Origin: Victivallales bacterium | Lineage (GTDB): Bacteria > Verrucomicrobiota > Lentisphaeria > Oligosphaerales > Oligosphaeraceae | DNA length: 14,936 nucleotides | Assembly (NCBI GenBank): GCA_017431185.1 | Contig: JAFRLP010000618.1 | Location: 1 to 14,936, forward strand | Direction: 5' to 3' | In this document: positions 13,585 through 14,936 of the stretch, in pieces | Layout: each line of letters opens with the position of its first letter | How positions within the stretch are numbered: the first letter of the stretch is position 1 | Made by a program: the position numbers and the translations under genes | The notes under the pieces: generated by a model | Told to the model about the DNA's origin: nothing | Seen by the model: only the letters and a program-made list of their open reading frames with translations | The model's database searches: none

Positions 13585-14865
13585 ATGGAAGGCAAGAAGA
13601 GATGCGCCATCTACACGCGCAAGTCAGTCGAGGAAGGCCTCGACATGAACTACAACACCCTTGAGGCGCAGCGGGATGCCTGCCTGAGTTATGTGGCCAG
13701 CCAGAAGGCGAACGGATGGGTATGCGTCCCGGAGAAGTACGATGATGGCGGATATTCGGGCGGCACCCTTGATCGCCCCGCGCTGAAGCGGCTTCTCGCC
13801 GACTGCGAGGCGGGCCTCGTGGACATCGTCGTCATCTACAAGATAGACCGCCTGACGCGCTCCATCGGCGATTTCGCGGAACTTTCGAAGATGTTCGACA
13901 AGTGGAACGTCTCCTTCGTCAGCGTGACGCAGGACATAAACACCTCGACCAGCGCCGGGCGGATGATGCTCAACATCCTGCTGACGTTCGCGCAATACGA
14001 GCGCGAAATCATCGGCGAGCGCATCCGCGACAAGTTCGCGGCCTCGCGGCGCAAGGGGATATGGATGGGAGGCTCCGTCCCGTTCGGATACCGCGTGGAG
14101 AACCGCAAGTTGCTTCCCGATGACACGGAGGCCCCGATTGTCCGCGAAATCTACAGCCGCTTCATCGAGGCGAGGAGCTGCCGCGCCGTGGCGACCTGGC
14201 TCAACGAAAGCGTCCACGCACATCCAAGGTCAGGGCTTCGCTGGAACACCTCCCACGTCAACCGCATCCTCCGCAACCACACCTACAGCGGAAACGTCCT
14301 CTACAAGGAGAAGGTTTACAAGGGGGAGCACGAGCCGCTGGTAGAGATGGGGACCTGGGAGCTGGTGCAGGAGATTCTCCAGGCGAACTCGCCCGTCGAG
14401 CGCAAGCACGGGCGGCCCCGGAAGAGAAACGCGCCCTTGCAGGGAATCATCCGCTGCGGGCACTGCGGCGGAGCGATGAGCCCCGCGTTCACGAGAAAGC
14501 GCGGTCGCGAGTACTGCTACTACGTATGCGAGACGGACACCAAGCGGGACGTCCCCCGCTGCCCCGTGCGCCGACTGCCAGCCGGGGACATAGAGGCGGC
14601 GGTCGCGGAACAGCTCGGCATCCTGTTCCGCACCCCGACGTTCGCGACGCTTGTGGCGAAGAACCTCGGAACCGACACGGTGGAGGTCATATCGGCGCTC
14701 AATGACATCCACGACTTCTGGAACGACTTGTTCCCCGCCGAGCGCGAACGCCTGGTCGCGCTGCTGGTGCGCAGCGTCACCGTCCGGGAGGACGGTCTGC
14801 AGATCTTGGTCAAGACAGGCGGAATGAAAGGAATACTGAGGGATTTGGAAGATGTGGAAAATTGA
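13585..14865 (+). CDS. Serine recombinase (site-specific, integrase-like)
   Basis: A 426-aa recombinase. The N-terminal resolvase domain (about 5-150) has the catalytic serine S14 in AIYTRKS, the YKIDRLTRS motif (85-93) and GERIRDKFAA (144-153). A 'Recombinase' DNA-binding domain follows (about 165-265: GSVPFGYR, INRILRN-like VNRILRNHTYSG). A zinc ribbon has C291, C294, C315 and C326 (CGHCGG ... YVC ... RC). It is shorter than many large serine integrases and the long coiled-coil insertion is not obvious. AGGAGG overlapping the previous stop lies about 6 nt before the ATG. It probably catalyses integration and excision of the element. Its attachment sites are not identified. Confidence 0.93.
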   Translation: MEGKKRCAIYTRKSVEEGLDMNYNTLEAQRDACLSYVASQKANGWVCVPEKYDDGGYSGGTLDRPALKRLLADCEAGLVDIVVIYKIDRLTRSIGDFAELSKMFDKWNVSFVSVTQDINTSTSAGRMMLNILLTFAQYEREIIGERIRDKFAASRRKGIWMGGSVPFGYRVENRKLLPDDTEAPIVREIYSRFIEARSCRAVATWLNESVHAHPRSGLRWNTSHVNRILRNHTYSGNVLYKEKVYKGEHEPLVEMGTWELVQEILQANSPVERKHGRPRKRNAPLQGIIRCGHCGGAMSPAFTRKRGREYCYYVCETDTKRDVPRCPVRRLPAGDIEAAVAEQLGILFRTPTFATLVAKNLGTDTVEVISALNDIHDFWNDLFPAERERLVALLVRSVTVREDGLQILVKTGGMKGILRDLEDVEN

Positions 14866-14936
14866 AGAGAACGGAAGCGGGGACGTGCTTGTGACCGTCC
14901 CAATGGCGCTCCGCACCCTCGCGGGGCGGCGGCGCA
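14852..14936 (+). CDS. Small gene after the recombinase, 3' end outside the window
   Basis: ATG 14852 lies inside the recombinase end (14-nt overlap), with GAGGGA about 8 nt upstream. The 28 visible residues read MWKIEENGSGDVLVTVPMAL then RTLAGRRR: two short strands and a basic segment. Coupling to the recombinase suggests a working partner. Too little is visible to name it. Confidence 0.5.
   Translation, partial: MWKIEENGSGDVLVTVPMALRTLAGRRR

Larger units (their letters stand above)
8846..14936. mobile_element. Integrative element (partial), downstream of ssrA
   Basis: Everything right of the ssrA terminator has element-like content: no housekeeping genes, a repressor/ImmA-type protease pair, a divergent DUF2924/serine-recombinase unit, two unassigned cargo-like genes and scar-like non-coding DNA at 8846-9187. 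The left boundary is placed after the terminator by inference, because I could not define an attachment core. The right end is outside the window. No conjugation, replication, capsid or tail genes are visible, so phage, ICE and genomic island all remain open. Confidence 0.6.

Noticed and set aside
1..14936. CRISPR array
   Set aside because: No regularly spaced repeat series was seen; only pairs of short repeats.

Overview
The window looks like the chromosome of a strictly anaerobic bacterium: GC-rich, with good Shine-Dalgarno sites and an [FeFe]-hydrogenase. The mix of a short UvrC, a DUF58 protein, a TolB-like propeller, a three-subunit NAD-linked hydrogenase and a DUF2924/serine-recombinase cassette would fit the PVC group (for example Lentisphaerota or Kiritimatiellota). 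That placement is inferred from gene content only.

Layout. (1) 1-3466, housekeeping block: the 3' part of a TolB-like beta-propeller gene (+) meets a DUF58-uvrC operon (-) tail to tail, with a 7-nt overlap. (2) 3467-4021, gene-free: two copies of a short repeat, a perfect 11-bp hairpin and a likely promoter. (3) 4022-8283, a compact hydC-hydB-hydA operon (gaps of 4 and 7 nt) for a soluble NAD(H)-linked, probably electron-bifurcating [FeFe]-hydrogenase, closed by an intrinsic terminator at about 8325-8365. (4) 8444-8796, ssrA (tmRNA) with encoded CCA, its own promoter and a very strong terminator. (5) 8846-9187, non-coding DNA with a 15-bp direct repeat, a T-arm/CCA segment resembling a tRNA or ssrA 3' end, and a 12-bp hairpin; this looks like integration scar material. 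(6) 9188-14936, the visible part of an integrative element. A leftward unit encodes an XRE repressor, an ImmA/IrrE-type metallopeptidase and two proteins I cannot assign (393 and about 322 aa). A rightward unit encodes two tiny related proteins, a DUF2924 protein, a serine recombinase and the start of one more small gene, running off the window.

How it fits together. The hydrogenase would couple NADH and ferredoxin redox state to H2. Downstream of ssrA, the repressor/protease pair lies divergent to the recombinase unit across a spacer holding a 22-bp imperfect palindrome and a promoter-overlapping inverted repeat. That resembles the ImmR/ImmA switch of ICEBs1-like elements, here tied to a serine recombinase with DUF2924. 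The two unassigned proteins are the most likely novel cargo. The far end of the element and its attachment sites are not resolved here.
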